Notes: generated by a model from the sequence alone, not told the origin. A stretch of DNA of 64,000 nt from an uncultured Actinomyces sp. (GCA_946998115.1 CAMPYB010000004.1:6175-70174), one strand, 5' to 3'. Counted from the stretch's first letter, positions 7,471 to 17,236 are shown. Translations and numbers: made by a program.

Positions 7471-8598
7471 TTAAAGCAAATATTTTATTTCAGCTAAATC
7501 ATCTCTGTGCACTACAGGACGAGGCATACCTAATCCTGATTCAATCATTTCCTTACTATTTTTTCCACATATCAAAGGCAACTCATCAGAATCATAAGAA
7601 ACAAAACCACGCGCTATAGGCTTTTTATGACTATCAACTAATTCCACAACATCACGACATAAAAAATCGCCTACAACACCTATTATCCCAGGTGCAAGTA
7701 AAGAATGCTTACCTTCAGTAACCGCTTGAACAGCACCATCATCTAAAATTAATGTTCCTTTAGGTATAGCAACATAAGCTAGCCACAAAGCTCTCGCTCC
7801 AGGTCTATGCCCACTAGCATTAAACCATGTGCCTACTTGTTCGCCATTTAAAGCCTTATCAATATTTTCTGCACTAGTCATCAAAACAGGTATGCCTGAA
7901 ACACTCGCTATAGTTGCAGAACGGAGTTTAGTAACCATGCCACCTGTTCCAACTTTGCTCAAAGAATCAGTTACAGCCACGCCTTCTAAATCATGAGGAG
8001 AATTTATTTCACAAATCCTCTTAGCTCCATCTTCTTTAGGAGGTTTATTATATAATCCATCTACATCAGTTAATAAAATTAATGCATCAGCATTAACGAA
8101 ATGAGAAACTATAGAAGCAAGTCTATCATTATCACCAAATCTAATTTCATGTGTTGCAACCATATCATTCTCATTTATTATTGGAATAATCTTCATGGAA
8201 AACAAACACTCTAAAGCCTGATGAGCATTGCGATAATGTTTACGCCTATTCATATCACCAGCTGAAATCAAAACTTGCGCTATCTGCTGATTATATTTAG
8301 AAAAAGCTTCATCCCAAGCTTGCATGAGAATATTTTGCCCAACAGCTGAAGTAGCTTGTGCCAACGACAAATCGCGTGGTTTAGAATTTAATTTTAAAGG
8401 CTTCATACCAGCAGCTATAGCTCCAGAAGAAACAACTGCAACTTGTTGTCCTTTTTTCACGCAATTAGACAAAAGTCTAGCTATATGATGTATGCGTTCA
8501 TGATTCAGTCCACCATTGGGGTATGTAAGTGACGATGATCCTAGTTTTATTACTATTCTTTTAGCATTCGGTATATCACAGCATTTATCAACTGCCAT
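7471..8598 (-). CDS. proB: Glutamate 5-kinase
   Basis: 375 residues. It phosphorylates glutamate, the first and normally proline-inhibited step of proline synthesis. The amino-acid kinase domain has RIVIKLGSSSLT at the N-terminus, VVSSGAIAAG, the glutamate-site region IIPIINENDMVA and FGDNDRLASIVS. The C-terminal 90 residues form the PUA domain found in bacterial full-length enzymes. The start has AGGAGAT directly upstream. The gene sits 20 nt after obg and directly before proA, in the actinobacterial obg-proB-proA order. Confidence 0.96.
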   Translation of the reverse strand: MAVDKCCDIPNAKRIVIKLGSSSLTYPNGGLNHERIHHIARLLSNCVKKGQQVAVVSSGAIAAGMKPLKLNSKPRDLSLAQATSAVGQNILMQAWDEAFSKYNQQIAQVLISAGDMNRRKHYRNAHQALECLFSMKIIPIINENDMVATHEIRFGDNDRLASIVSHFVNADALILLTDVDGLYNKPPKEDGAKRICEINSPHDLEGVAVTDSLSKVGTGGMVTKLRSATIASVSGIPVLMTSAENIDKALNGEQVGTWFNASGHRPGARALWLAYVAIPKGTLILDDGAVQAVTEGKHSLLAPGIIGVVGDFLCRDVVELVDSHKKPIARGFVSYDSDELPLICGKNSKEMIESGLGMPRPVVHRDDLAEIKYLL

Positions 8599-8618
8599 CT
8601 TATCTCCTAGACTATAAA

Positions 8619-10133
8619 TCAGAAATTAGGATCAGTCCAAATTCCTTCTTCTTTTTCTTCAGCGAGTGCGCGTCTTGCGGCCGTCTTAGCATCCATCATC
8701 TCATAATATTTTTCGCGTTTTTCTTTACGGGATGGACGAGAATTTTCTTCAAAACGAATATCAGTTCCACGCGCTCCCAAAAGTTCAGCACCAGTTTGCA
8801 TAGAAGGTTCCCAATCGAAAACCACTCCCGTTTTAATATCTCCTATAATTACAGTATCACTTGGTTTAGCACCAATTTTCATGAGATCATTTTCAACGCC
8901 AATATTTTGTAAACGATCTGCTAAATATCCAACAGCTTCATCGTTAGTAAAATCAGTCTGTTTCACCCAGCGTTCTATCTTACGACCACGAATATGATAT
9001 GCAATACCACCTTCGTAATTGATTTTATTTATAGTATAAGCTTTATCATTATCTATAGGCTTAGGTTTCAATATCACATTTTGTGGAATTTTCTCTTCTA
9101 AAACTCTCAATTCTTTAACTAACTGAGCAAGTCTAAAAATTAATGGTTTAAGTCCTTGTTTTGATAATGCAGAAACTTCAAATACTTCTAACCCTCGTTT
9201 TTTTATATCTTCAACTACCATTTCTGCTAAATCTTTACCATCAGGAATATCTACCTTATTTAAAACTACAATACGTTTTCTTTCCATAAGTGGCATTAAG
9301 CCCAACTGCTTATCTAATTCTGTGCCATATAAGCTAAGCTCTGACTCAATCATATCAAGATCTTTCAAAGGCTCACGGTTCGTTTCTAACGTTGCGCAAT
9401 CAATCACATGCACTATTATATTGCAACGTTCAATATGCCTTAAAAAATCAAGTCCGAGCCCTTTTCCTTTACTTGCTCCTGGTATAAGTCCTGGAACATC
9501 TGCTACAGTGAAACGCTCATCCCCTGCAATTACTACACCCAGATTAGGTACAAGAGTCGTAAATGGATAATCAGCTATTTTTGGTTTAGCTGAAGACATA
9601 GAAGCTATAAGAGAAGATTTCCCTGCAGAAGGAAATCCCACAAGAGCAACATCAGCAACAGATTTTAATTCTAAAACCACATCTAACTGTTCACCAGGTT
9701 CACCAAGCAAAGCAAATCCTGGCGCTTTACGTTTCTTGTTGGCAAGACTGGCATTGCCTAAACCGCCTTTACCTCCATATGCTACAACAAAAGAAGAGCA
9801 AGGACTGGTAAGATCCGCTATAATTTCACCTTCATCATTTTTCACTACAGTACCATTAGGAACAGGTAGCACAAGATCAGGAGCTTTCTTACCATCACGC
9901 ATTCCACCCATACCTTGAGTGCCATTTTCAGCTCTACAAATTCTAGTGTGATGATAATCTAAAAGAGTTGTAATTTGCGGATCAACTTTTAAAATCACAT
10001 TACCGCCATCTCCGCCATTGCCTCCATCAGGGCCTGCTAAAGGTTTAAATTTTTCTCGACGCACTGATGCGCAACCATTTCCACCATTTCCAGCAGTAAT
10101 AGAAATTGTAACCCTATCTATGAAGGAAGCCAT
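8619..10133 (-). CDS. obg: GTPase Obg (CgtA), ribosome assembly
   Basis: 504 residues. It is an essential GTPase that binds the 50S precursor and links ribosome assembly to ppGpp and stress. Three domains are seen: the Gly-rich OBG fold (residues 1-158, with GGNGGDGGNV and GMGGMRDGKK loops), the G domain (about 160-340; G1 GFPSAGKSS, G3 DVPGLI, G4 NKVD) and the C-terminal OCT domain (about 355-435). A further charged tail of about 70 residues is typical of actinobacterial members. CGAAAGG precedes the ATG by 6 nt. It is separated from rpmA by a terminator and 285 nt, so it probably has its own promoter. Confidence 0.97.
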   Translation of the reverse strand: MASFIDRVTISITAGNGGNGCASVRREKFKPLAGPDGGNGGDGGNVILKVDPQITTLLDYHHTRICRAENGTQGMGGMRDGKKAPDLVLPVPNGTVVKNDEGEIIADLTSPCSSFVVAYGGKGGLGNASLANKKRKAPGFALLGEPGEQLDVVLELKSVADVALVGFPSAGKSSLIASMSSAKPKIADYPFTTLVPNLGVVIAGDERFTVADVPGLIPGASKGKGLGLDFLRHIERCNIIVHVIDCATLETNREPLKDLDMIESELSLYGTELDKQLGLMPLMERKRIVVLNKVDIPDGKDLAEMVVEDIKKRGLEVFEVSALSKQGLKPLIFRLAQLVKELRVLEEKIPQNVILKPKPIDNDKAYTINKINYEGGIAYHIRGRKIERWVKQTDFTNDEAVGYLADRLQNIGVENDLMKIGAKPSDTVIIGDIKTGVVFDWEPSMQTGAELLGARGTDIRFEENSRPSRKEKREKYYEMMDAKTAARRALAEEKEEGIWTDPNF

Positions 10134-10321
10134 ACAAAACCTTTCGGTAAATTCTCTAAAATAAACTTATGTTAAGAAACACTATTATATTCTACTATAA
10201 TTTGTTATTTATTAGATATTCATATACTTATTAGGACAAATATAAAATATTTATACAATGATGAGTAAAATCACAACATTTAACACGATAAATACATTTA
10301 TACTTGAATAACTAATTTTTG

Positions 10322-10338
10322 TTACAAAATTTTTGTAA
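10322..10338. other. 17-bp palindrome upstream of obg
   Basis: TTACAAAATTTTTGTAA is a perfect inverted repeat in the 285-nt gap between obg and rpmA, about 185 nt before the obg start. It could be an operator or only AT-rich chance. The rest of the gap holds the rpmA terminator and no gene. Confidence 0.35.
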
Positions 10339-10373
10339 TATTATAAAATATTTATTTCACTAAATATTTAAAT

Positions 10374-10402
10374 AAAAAAAGGGCAATTCACATGAATCAC
10401 CC
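10374..10402 (-). terminator. Rho-independent terminator after rpmA
   Basis: On the minus strand a 10-bp stem (GGGTGATTCA paired with TGAATTGCCC, two G-U pairs) with a 2-nt apical gap, followed by seven Ts. It lies 16 nt past the rpmA stop and separates rplU-rpmA from obg. Confidence 0.88.
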
Positions 10403-10418
10403 ATATTTTTATAAGTCT

Positions 10419-10670
10419 TTATGATTCGACTACATTTATTACCCTACGACCACGTGTAGTTCCAAATTCTACGGAACCAGCAGTCAAAGCGAATAGTGTA
10501 TCATCTTTTCCGCGTCCAACATTTAAACCTGGATGGAAGTGTGTACCACGTTGACGTACAATAATTTCACCAGCTTTTACAAATTGACCACCGAAACGCT
10601 TAACACCCAGACGCTGGGCATTCGAGTCGCGACCATTCTTGGAGGAACCAAGACCTTTCTTATGTGCCAT
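10419..10670 (-). CDS. rpmA: 50S ribosomal protein L27
   Basis: 83 residues of bacterial L27, whose N-terminal tail reaches the peptidyl-transferase centre. The MAHKKGLGSSKNGRDS start needs no N-terminal cleavage, unlike the Firmicutes form. The core reads GVKRFGGQFVKAGEIIVRQRG and then THFHPGLNVG. It is paired with rplU 50 nt upstream, and an intrinsic terminator follows. Confidence 0.98.
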   Translation of the reverse strand: MAHKKGLGSSKNGRDSNAQRLGVKRFGGQFVKAGEIIVRQRGTHFHPGLNVGRGKDDTLFALTAGSVEFGTTRGRRVINVVES

Positions 10671-10720
10671 CTCGACGCTACTTTCTCTATAATCTCAGCT
10701 TAAAAATTATCTACAAATCA

Positions 10721-11038
10721 TTAAATACCAGTAACTTTAACTGTAGTTAGTTTCTGGCGATGACCCATACGCTTACGGTATCCAGTCTTATTCTTATATT
10801 TAACAATAGTAATCTTAGGTCCTTTAGCAGGTCCTACAACTTCTACTGCTACTTTCTTATTTTCAAGTTCTTTTTTGTCGGTGATAACTTTGTCACCATC
10901 AACAATCATAACCGGCTCAAGCTCAACAGTTGTACCAACTTCAGCAGTTAGTTTATCGACGACGATTACATCGCCAACAGACACCTTTTCTTGACGGCCG
11001 CCGGCCTTGACGATCGCGTAGACCACGTTGCTGCTCAT
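10721..11038 (-). CDS. rplU: 50S ribosomal protein L21
   Basis: 105 residues of L21, which binds 23S rRNA domain II. The signature is at the C-terminal end: KIT.VKYKNKTGYRKRMGHRQ followed by TTVKVTGI. The N-terminal YAIVKAGGRQEKV strand is also conserved. The ATG lies in a weak AAGAG context. A promoter is recognisable about 75 nt upstream, and the leader contains small hairpins that might be sites of autogenous control. It forms an operon with rpmA. Confidence 0.97.
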   Translation of the reverse strand: MSSNVVYAIVKAGGRQEKVSVGDVIVVDKLTAEVGTTVELEPVMIVDGDKVITDKKELENKKVAVEVVGPAKGPKITIVKYKNKTGYRKRMGHRQKLTTVKVTGI

Positions 11039-11113
11039 CTCTTAATAGTAACGGACATTTCTAACAAAGAAGCAAAGCTTCCATATGCTTAAACAAATAA
11101 GCACCGACTCACT

Positions 11114-11142
11114 ATTATACTAGCACATGCTGAAAATAGCAA
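11114..11142 (-). promoter_or_regulatory. Promoter of rplU-rpmA
   Basis: On the minus strand TTGCTA (11137-11142), 17 bp, then TATAAT (11114-11119). The implied leader of about 70 nt contains two short hairpins (GCTTA/TAAGC and GAAGC/GCTTC). The rne gene ends 66 nt upstream of the -35. Confidence 0.78.
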
Positions 11143-11207
11143 ATATAGCTATTAAAATAATGCGTCAAAAACATCAATATAATAGCAGGTTTTTCAACAT
11201 ATAACAA

Positions 11208-13544
11208 TCATATTATGATTATAGACGAATCCTTATCATAATCATCACTAAAAGTACCAGAAGACACTACTCTTTTACGTTTTACACGCTTAGTAGCCAC
11301 AGGCTTATTAGCTATTTCATCAAGACTTTCAGTTGCCTCAAAATTTTCCTGAGAAGAAAAACTAGAATCTGAACTTACACGATCAGAACTAGAAATAGAT
11401 GCAACACTCACATCACTAGAATCAGAAGCTGAAACATTTGCATCAGTTTCACCATCAAAATGTGAATATTTCAAAGATGAATTATTCTCAGTAACATTCA
11501 GTGACTGATTAGTATTAGACTTTTCTTCACCTTTACAATGCTTATTGGCATTAAAATCATGCTTAGAAAAATCAGATTTTTGATGTTTATCTTTCTTAGA
11601 AAACTTACGATTACTCTTCTTATCAGACTCTTCAACTACAGGATGATCATGAATTATATATCCACGCCCATCGCAACACTCACATTTACTAGAAAAAACT
11701 TCAACTAAACCTTGACCGATACGTTTACGAGTCATTTGTACTAAACCGAGAGAAGTAACTTCTGTCACTTGATGTCTAGTTCTATCTCTACCTAGACACT
11801 CAATAAGCCTCCTATGCACGAGATATCTATTCGACTGTAAAACCATATCCACAAAATCAATAACTATAATTCCGCCAATATCACGAAGACGAAGCTGTCT
11901 TACAATCTCCTCAGCTGATTCTAAATTATTTTTAGTTATAGTTTCTTCTAAAGTACCACCACTACCGATATACTTACCAGTATTCACATCAATAACAGTC
12001 ATAGCTTCAGTTCTATCTATAATCAGATATCCACCAGATGGCAACCAAACTTTACGATCCATGCCTTTAGCGAGTTGCTCATCAACACGATTTACCTCAA
12101 AAACATCTCTTTCATCAACCCATTTAATGAGACGATTAGAAAGATCAGGAGAAACATCTTCAACATATTTAGAAACAGACTGCCAAGCTTTTTCACCAGA
12201 AACAACAAGCTCGTTAAAATCATCATTAAATACATCTCGTATAACACGTAAAGACACCTCGATTTCACCATGTACAAGCATTGGCGAACTATTCTGCTTC
12301 TGCTTAAGCTCGATATTTTCCCAAATTTTCACCAAACGATTTACATCTTCTTCTATTTGTTTTGCACTAGCACCTTCAGCAGCAGTACGCACAATCACAC
12401 CGTAATCATCAGGAACAATTTCATGTAACAATTTCTTCAATCGAATACGTTCTTCTTCAGGTAATTTTTTAGAAATACCAGTCATAGCACCAGATGGAAC
12501 AAGAACAACATGTCTTCCAGCTAATGTAACTTGAGAAGTAAGTCGTGCACCTTTATGTCCAATAGGATCCTTAGTTACCTGAACTAGAATAATATCACCA
12601 GGCTTAAGAGCATTTTCTATACGTCTTACATTACCTTCTAAACCTAGCTCATCCCAATTCACTTCACCAGCATAAAGTACAGCATTTCTATCTTTTCCTA
12701 TATCGACAAAAGCAGCTTCCATAGATGGCAAAACATTTTGGACACGACCCAAATACACGTTACCAATAGAAGAACACTGATTGTGATCAGCCACATAATG
12801 CTCTACTAAAAGACCATCCTCAAGTACAGCTATTTGATTTATGCCATCTTTTTCACGCACAATCATTTTACGGTCCACACATTCGCGACGCCCTAAAAAC
12901 TCAGATTCAGTTATCTTAGTGTGCCTTATAGATGATGTGCGCAAATTATCTAACCTGCGACGACGTTTAGCCTCTAAACGAGTAGATCCTTGTAAAACAG
13001 CCACATCTTGACGAAGCGTTTCTATTTCATGATGCCTCTGTCTAACTCTTTTACGACGATAAGTATCAACTTCATCCACTTTCAAAACACTTGCCATGCG
13101 ACGAGTTTTAATCCTATGGACTCTTCTTGAATATAAATCATCTCTTGAAGAAACATCATTTTTATCAGCATCAACATTAGAATGTGAAATCGCAGGTAGC
13201 TTATCGAAATCAGCTTCTTTAAATACCATTTGTAAATCTAAGTTTTTATAAGAACCAAAACAAATGTTATCAATACTATTTTTTGAAGAAAACAAACTAT
13301 TTTCATCAAAATTAGAGTGAAAAAGCTTTTTCTCTTCCAGTGCTTTACGATATTCTTCACTATCAGTGTCAATAAAGTTTTCATCAAAATTTTTTTCGTT
13401 TAAAAATTTAGGTGTCAAAAAATTCATAGAAATACTTTTAGATTCAAGCCTAGGTAGAGAATCAAAATCTAAATTTTGATTATCCTCTTTTGGGCTCAAA
13501 AATATTCCATTATAACTATTCACTATACGCTTCCTAAAAATCAT
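11208..13544 (-). CDS. rne: Ribonuclease E/G family endoribonuclease
   Basis: 778 residues. It processes rRNA and initiates mRNA decay by cutting AU-rich single-stranded RNA. Residues 1-225 are a charged extension, first Ser/Asp/Asn-rich and then Arg-rich. An S1 domain follows (about 245-330, SIGNVYLGRVQNVLPSM then AAFVDIGKDRN). The DNase I-like catalytic domain has AMTVIDVNTGKY and GIIVIDFVDM, holding the metal-binding aspartates. The zinc-link motif is CECCDGRG. The C-terminal 135 residues are Ser/Lys/Asn-rich and disordered, the usual scaffold tail, ending in basic KRVKRKR. No strong ribosome-binding site precedes the ATG, so the true start could be internal. Position before rplU-rpmA-obg is the actinobacterial norm. 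Confidence 0.93.
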   Translation of the reverse strand: MIFRKRIVNSYNGIFLSPKEDNQNLDFDSLPRLESKSISMNFLTPKFLNEKNFDENFIDTDSEEYRKALEEKKLFHSNFDENSLFSSKNSIDNICFGSYKNLDLQMVFKEADFDKLPAISHSNVDADKNDVSSRDDLYSRRVHRIKTRRMASVLKVDEVDTYRRKRVRQRHHEIETLRQDVAVLQGSTRLEAKRRRRLDNLRTSSIRHTKITESEFLGRRECVDRKMIVREKDGINQIAVLEDGLLVEHYVADHNQCSSIGNVYLGRVQNVLPSMEAAFVDIGKDRNAVLYAGEVNWDELGLEGNVRRIENALKPGDIILVQVTKDPIGHKGARLTSQVTLAGRHVVLVPSGAMTGISKKLPEEERIRLKKLLHEIVPDDYGVIVRTAAEGASAKQIEEDVNRLVKIWENIELKQKQNSSPMLVHGEIEVSLRVIRDVFNDDFNELVVSGEKAWQSVSKYVEDVSPDLSNRLIKWVDERDVFEVNRVDEQLAKGMDRKVWLPSGGYLIIDRTEAMTVIDVNTGKYIGSGGTLEETITKNNLESAEEIVRQLRLRDIGGIIVIDFVDMVLQSNRYLVHRRLIECLGRDRTRHQVTEVTSLGLVQMTRKRIGQGLVEVFSSKCECCDGRGYIIHDHPVVEESDKKSNRKFSKKDKHQKSDFSKHDFNANKHCKGEEKSNTNQSLNVTENNSSLKYSHFDGETDANVSASDSSDVSVASISSSDRVSSDSSFSSQENFEATESLDEIANKPVATKRVKRKRVVSSGTFSDDYDKDSSIIII

Positions 13545-13877
13545 TTTTACTGCGAATATTCACACACCAAATTTCGCATTTAATTCTAAATTAATAGAAT
13601 CACAAAGCCTGTCTATCGTTCATATAGCTAAATTTACAAAACAAAAACAAACTAAAAAGCTATATGCATTCTACTGTCACAATCAGGTGTATCAACTATG
13701 ACAACTACTGATAACAATAATACACTAAAAAATATTTTTTAAACTATATCTTGTTTATAAAAATACATTTTTAATACAATAAACTATATTTTCTAACAAA
13801 TACACATTCATATGAGATACTTGTCTTATAGAAATAAAATTTTACATAAACTACAAAATATAAAACTTTATTGAATA
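13545..13877. other. 333-nt gap between rnc and rne with a possible rne promoter
   Basis: No gene is visible. On the minus strand TTGATA (13690-13695), a 16-bp spacer and TAGAAT (13668-13673) could start transcription about 120 nt before rne. The rest is AT-rich without a clear hairpin. Confidence 0.4.
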
Positions 13878-14603
13878 CTATTTCTCATTCATGCGATTTT
13901 GTATAATTAGGCTTGCCATACGTGCAGCATTTTGCTCCGCATGCTTTTTAGAAGTCCCCTCACCTTTTCCAAACACATAATTTTCTACATTTACTTCAGC
14001 GAAATATCTACGATTATGATTCGGACCCGTTCCTTCAACAGTATAAACAGGTATAGCAGATTTATCATGAGCTGCTACTAATTCTTGCAAAGTAGTTTTC
14101 CAATCAGTTTGTTCACTCCGCTCAACTACGTTATCTAATAGATCTGACAACAAAGTTTCAACTACAACACGCGTTTTTTCCAAACCATTACACAAATATG
14201 TTGCACCTATAAGAGATTCTATAGTGTCTGACAAAATCGAATCTTTTTCATTACCTTTAGTTAAAATTTCGCCTTTTCCTAATAAAATATATTTACCTAA
14301 ATTAATTTTTCTCGCAACTATAGCAAGCGCAGGTTGAGAAACAGTCGCTGAACGCATATTAGCTAATTTTCCCTCAGGCACATCAGGATAAGTTCTATAT
14401 AATTTTTCAGTCACAATCACGCCAAGCACAGAATCACCTAAAAATTCTAAACGTTCATTATTAGGTATACCACCAACTTCGTTAGCAAAAGATCTATGCG
14501 TCAATGCTAATATAAGCATATCGCCATCAATATGAGCACCCCATTTTTGAAGCAAATCATTCATTCTTTTATTAAAACTTTTAGAATTAGGAACATTAGT
14601 CAT
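13878..14603 (-). CDS. rnc: Ribonuclease III
   Basis: 241 residues. It cleaves double-stranded RNA during rRNA maturation and mRNA processing. The N-terminal RNase III domain contains the signature NERLEFLGDSVLG (metal-binding Glu and Asp); the second acidic cluster is KDSILSDTIESLIGATYL. The last 75 residues are a double-stranded RNA-binding domain (TTLQELVAAHD start, GTSKKHAEQNAARMA helix). The start overlaps the yceD stop by 8 nt, so the two are coupled. In most relatives rpmF (L32) lies between them; here it does not. Confidence 0.97.
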   Translation of the reverse strand: MTNVPNSKSFNKRMNDLLQKWGAHIDGDMLILALTHRSFANEVGGIPNNERLEFLGDSVLGVIVTEKLYRTYPDVPEGKLANMRSATVSQPALAIVARKINLGKYILLGKGEILTKGNEKDSILSDTIESLIGATYLCNGLEKTRVVVETLLSDLLDNVVERSEQTDWKTTLQELVAAHDKSAIPVYTVEGTGPNHNRRYFAEVNVENYVFGKGEGTSKKHAEQNAARMASLIIQNRMNEK

Positions 14604-15174
14604 TTTTATTTTCCCGTAGTTTTATAGCAAATCCTTCTAGTTTTTTCCATCTGTCATCAATAAATTCATGACTATGATTAGGCTCTAAATCAACAAATTT
14701 TTTAGCACAATAAGGACAAAGCCCTAAACAAGACTCATCACAAAGCATCCTCATAGGCAATTCTAAAACTATACTGTCACGCACAAGTGTCGTCAAATCT
14801 ACACAATCATTTTCTACTTCAAATACCTGTTGCAAATCTTCATCACCACAATCAAGCAATTTTTGACGCATATCAGGATAGTAAAATAATTCTTGAGCAC
14901 AAATATCCATATTTTCAGTAACATCATCTAAACAACGGTAGCACGCGGAATTAATTTCAACATCAGTCGACAAATCCACTAGAACCCCTTGTGTTACACA
15001 AGTTAAACGAACTTTTAAATTCAATACATCATTCACAACTTTCACATCGTATACGCCTAAATCGCTAGGAACATCGACTAGAAATTCATATAATCTGCTA
15101 GCTCCTGGTTGTCTAGGTAAATCTATAAGCGAAATTTGTAAATCATCTAAATTATTAACGTTATTTGTCATCAT
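14596..15174 (-). CDS. YceD family protein (DUF177)
   Basis: 192 residues of DUF177/YceD, linked in the literature to 23S rRNA accumulation. Two cysteine motifs are visible: CYRCLDDV in the middle and CLGLCPYCAKKF near the C-terminus, the latter resembling a zinc-binding knuckle. The segment RDSIVLELPMRMLCDESCLGL is the family signature. It overlaps the upstream coiled-coil gene by 14 nt and rnc by 8 nt, so it is inside a tight operon. In most bacteria it is followed by rpmF, which is absent here. Confidence 0.88.
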   Translation of the reverse strand: MMTNNVNNLDDLQISLIDLPRQPGASRLYEFLVDVPSDLGVYDVKVVNDVLNLKVRLTCVTQGVLVDLSTDVEINSACYRCLDDVTENMDICAQELFYYPDMRQKLLDCGDEDLQQVFEVENDCVDLTTLVRDSIVLELPMRMLCDESCLGLCPYCAKKFVDLEPNHSHEFIDDRWKKLEGFAIKLRENKND

Positions 15175-15763
15175 ACGGATAATTTTCCTCAGCTAACTGT
15201 GCGCCATCAATCTTTTGCACTTCAGGATCAAATCCACGTCTTGTCAATATAGCTTCACGTCCAGCAGTAACTTGTCTGCTGATAGCTTCTAGAAGCTCCT
15301 CAATCTCATAGAGTTTATCATCACAATACTGATCAGCTCCTTGCGCAAGTTTGCGACTATTTTCTTCAGCTTTTTCTATTATCTTGTCAGCATTTTCATT
15401 AGCAAGCATTATAATTCTTTCGCTGGAAACTAAAGATTTAGCTTGTTCATGAGCTCTAGCAATAATATCTTCAGCTTGGCTTTTAGCTCTATTAATTATT
15501 TCTTCACTTTGATTATTTGCTTTGTCTATAACTGTTTCAGCTTCAGCGACAACTCTGTCAGCAGTAATAATATTATCAGGCAAAACCTGTATAGCCATAT
15601 TTAACAATTCTTTTAAACGCGCTTTATTCACTACAATATTTGCTGATAAAGGCAAAGAACGAGCTTCATCTAATACGCTTGAAATATCTTCAAGGATCCC
15701 AACAAGCGACACTGACACTTCTTCATCTTCATTATATTCATCATTGGTTATTTCATCATTCAT
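15161..15763 (-). CDS. SepIVA-like coiled-coil septation protein
   Basis: 200 residues. A folded N-terminal part (about 18-65) is followed by a long heptad-patterned coiled coil rich in Ala, Glu and Lys (about 70-170; AEAETVIDKANNQSEEIINR and similar blocks). There is no membrane segment. The pattern and location between coaD and yceD match the mycobacterial SepIVA family, DivIVA-related cytoplasmic proteins required for septation and elongation. Family membership is inferred from position and coiled-coil pattern. An ATP-synthase b-like coiled coil is the alternative, but there are no atp genes here. It overlaps coaD by 8 nt. Confidence 0.75.
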   Translation of the reverse strand: MNDEITNDEYNEDEEVSVSLVGILEDISSVLDEARSLPLSANIVVNKARLKELLNMAIQVLPDNIITADRVVAEAETVIDKANNQSEEIINRAKSQAEDIIARAHEQAKSLVSSERIIMLANENADKIIEKAEENSRKLAQGADQYCDDKLYEIEELLEAISRQVTAGREAILTRRGFDPEVQKIDGAQLAEENYPYDDK

Positions 15764-16238
15764 AACATATCTCCATATTCGATAAAAAATCAGCTACCTT
15801 TTCAGGTACTAATTCATTTATTGATCCTCCGTTTAATAAAATATCACGCACGATAGTTGAACTAATATGTTGTAAATGTTGTTTAGCTGGAAAAAAAATT
15901 GTTTCAACACCACACATTTTTTCATTCATAGTAGCCATATTTTTTTCGTATTCCAAGTCATAGTTACTGCGCACACCCCTTACAATAATGTCTATATTAT
16001 TATCTATACAATATTTTGCAATCAATCCATTATGACTACACACTGTAATTCTAGAATCATTATCATATAGGTACTTAATACATTCTATACGATTTTGTAT
16101 AGGGAAAACACTTTTTTTTGAACTATTTAAAGCTAAAACTATATCCAAAGTATCGACTATTTTAAGTACAGACTTAACTAATTGTTCATGCCCTAAAGTG
16201 AAAGGATCAAAACTACCTGTCAATAATGCTTTTACCAT
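15756..16238 (-). CDS. coaD: Phosphopantetheine adenylyltransferase
   Basis: 160 residues. It adds AMP to 4'-phosphopantetheine to give dephospho-CoA, the penultimate step of coenzyme A synthesis. The nucleotidyltransferase signature GSFDPFTLGH is at the N-terminus, with IVRGVRSNYDLEYEKNMA in the middle and ISSTIVRDI as the C-terminal phosphate-binding motif. The -10-like TATAAT on the minus strand lies only 9 nt before the ATG and there is no ribosome-binding site, so the transcript may be nearly leaderless. It starts the coaD-sepIVA-yceD-rnc operon. Confidence 0.96.
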   Translation of the reverse strand: MVKALLTGSFDPFTLGHEQLVKSVLKIVDTLDIVLALNSSKKSVFPIQNRIECIKYLYDNDSRITVCSHNGLIAKYCIDNNIDIIVRGVRSNYDLEYEKNMATMNEKMCGVETIFFPAKQHLQHISSTIVRDILLNGGSINELVPEKVADFLSNMEICYE

Positions 16239-16356
16239 ACTTTAAATATTATAAGCATTTTCAAATACTATCTATATAAAATAATTTTCTTTATTAAAAT
16301 CACACTTTTAAAAGGATATGGCTATTTAAATGCACATTTTACAGGAGAGATAAAAA

Positions 16357-16980
16357 CTATTTTAATTGAATATAATATATTATACTTTCACCATATTTTC
16401 TAGTATCAAAAATTTCCAAATCCTCATTCAATTTTAAAGAACATTTCCTAATAGAACGTTCCAAAACAATAACAGAATGCTCTTCAAGCAAAACTGAACA
16501 ATCATTAATATTTTCACTAATTATCGAATCATCTAAATCATATGGAGGATCCAAAAAAATTAAATCATACTTAGAAGGAAAAGCTTTATCATTTTCTCTT
16601 TTCAAAAATGTAGTAACACTCAATTGGCATATTTCAACATTCTTATCAGCACTACTAGCACGGTTCACAGTTTTATTTAAATTATTTTTTACACATTTAC
16701 TAGACATATTACTTACATCTACAAAAACACAATTATTATAGCCACGACTCATCGTCTCTATTCCCAAGGCTCCACTTCCAGCATACAAATCTAGAACTGA
16801 AAAAACACTTTTCTGCGTACCATTGCTCGGCTTTTCAGCATTAGAGCATTCTTCAAAAACACCATAATGATCCAATGTAGAAAAAATAGCTTCCTTAACT
16901 CTTTGAGTAGTCGGTCTTGTACCTTTCTTAGGTACCTCCATTTTACTACCTTGATATTTTCCAGCAATTATACTAGTCAT
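16357..16980 (-). CDS. rsmD: 16S rRNA (guanine966-N2)-methyltransferase RsmD
   Basis: 207 residues of the RsmD family, which methylates G966 of 16S rRNA in the assembling 30S subunit. The N-terminus reads IIAGKYQGSKM then TRPTTQRVKEAIFSTL, family-specific. The SAM-binding motif is LDLYAGSGALGIETMSRG and the catalytic motif is LDPPYD. It is located between coaD and recG, as in other actinobacteria, but 118 nt from coaD. AT-rich codon use has produced many Lys and Asn residues in the loops. Confidence 0.93.
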   Translation of the reverse strand: MTSIIAGKYQGSKMEVPKKGTRPTTQRVKEAIFSTLDHYGVFEECSNAEKPSNGTQKSVFSVLDLYAGSGALGIETMSRGYNNCVFVDVSNMSSKCVKNNLNKTVNRASSADKNVEICQLSVTTFLKRENDKAFPSKYDLIFLDPPYDLDDSIISENINDCSVLLEEHSVIVLERSIRKCSLKLNEDLEIFDTRKYGESIIYYIQLK

Positions 16981-17236
16981 TGTATTCTCACAAACATTTA
17001 TAATCTATTAAACAATATTCAAAGCACATTTTAAAAATATATATAACAATATTCAAGCCTAATGCATATTCAAAACATATGAACAAATTTTAATCATTTT
17101 TTATAAAGCAATATAATCTTAAACACAATCAACATTTAACGCAGGCTTTTTCAAATTTTAATATAAAATTTTTAGAATAAATTGCACTACCGCATACAAA
17201 ATTATCAGCTAAGTAAGCAAAATAAGACTATAAAAA

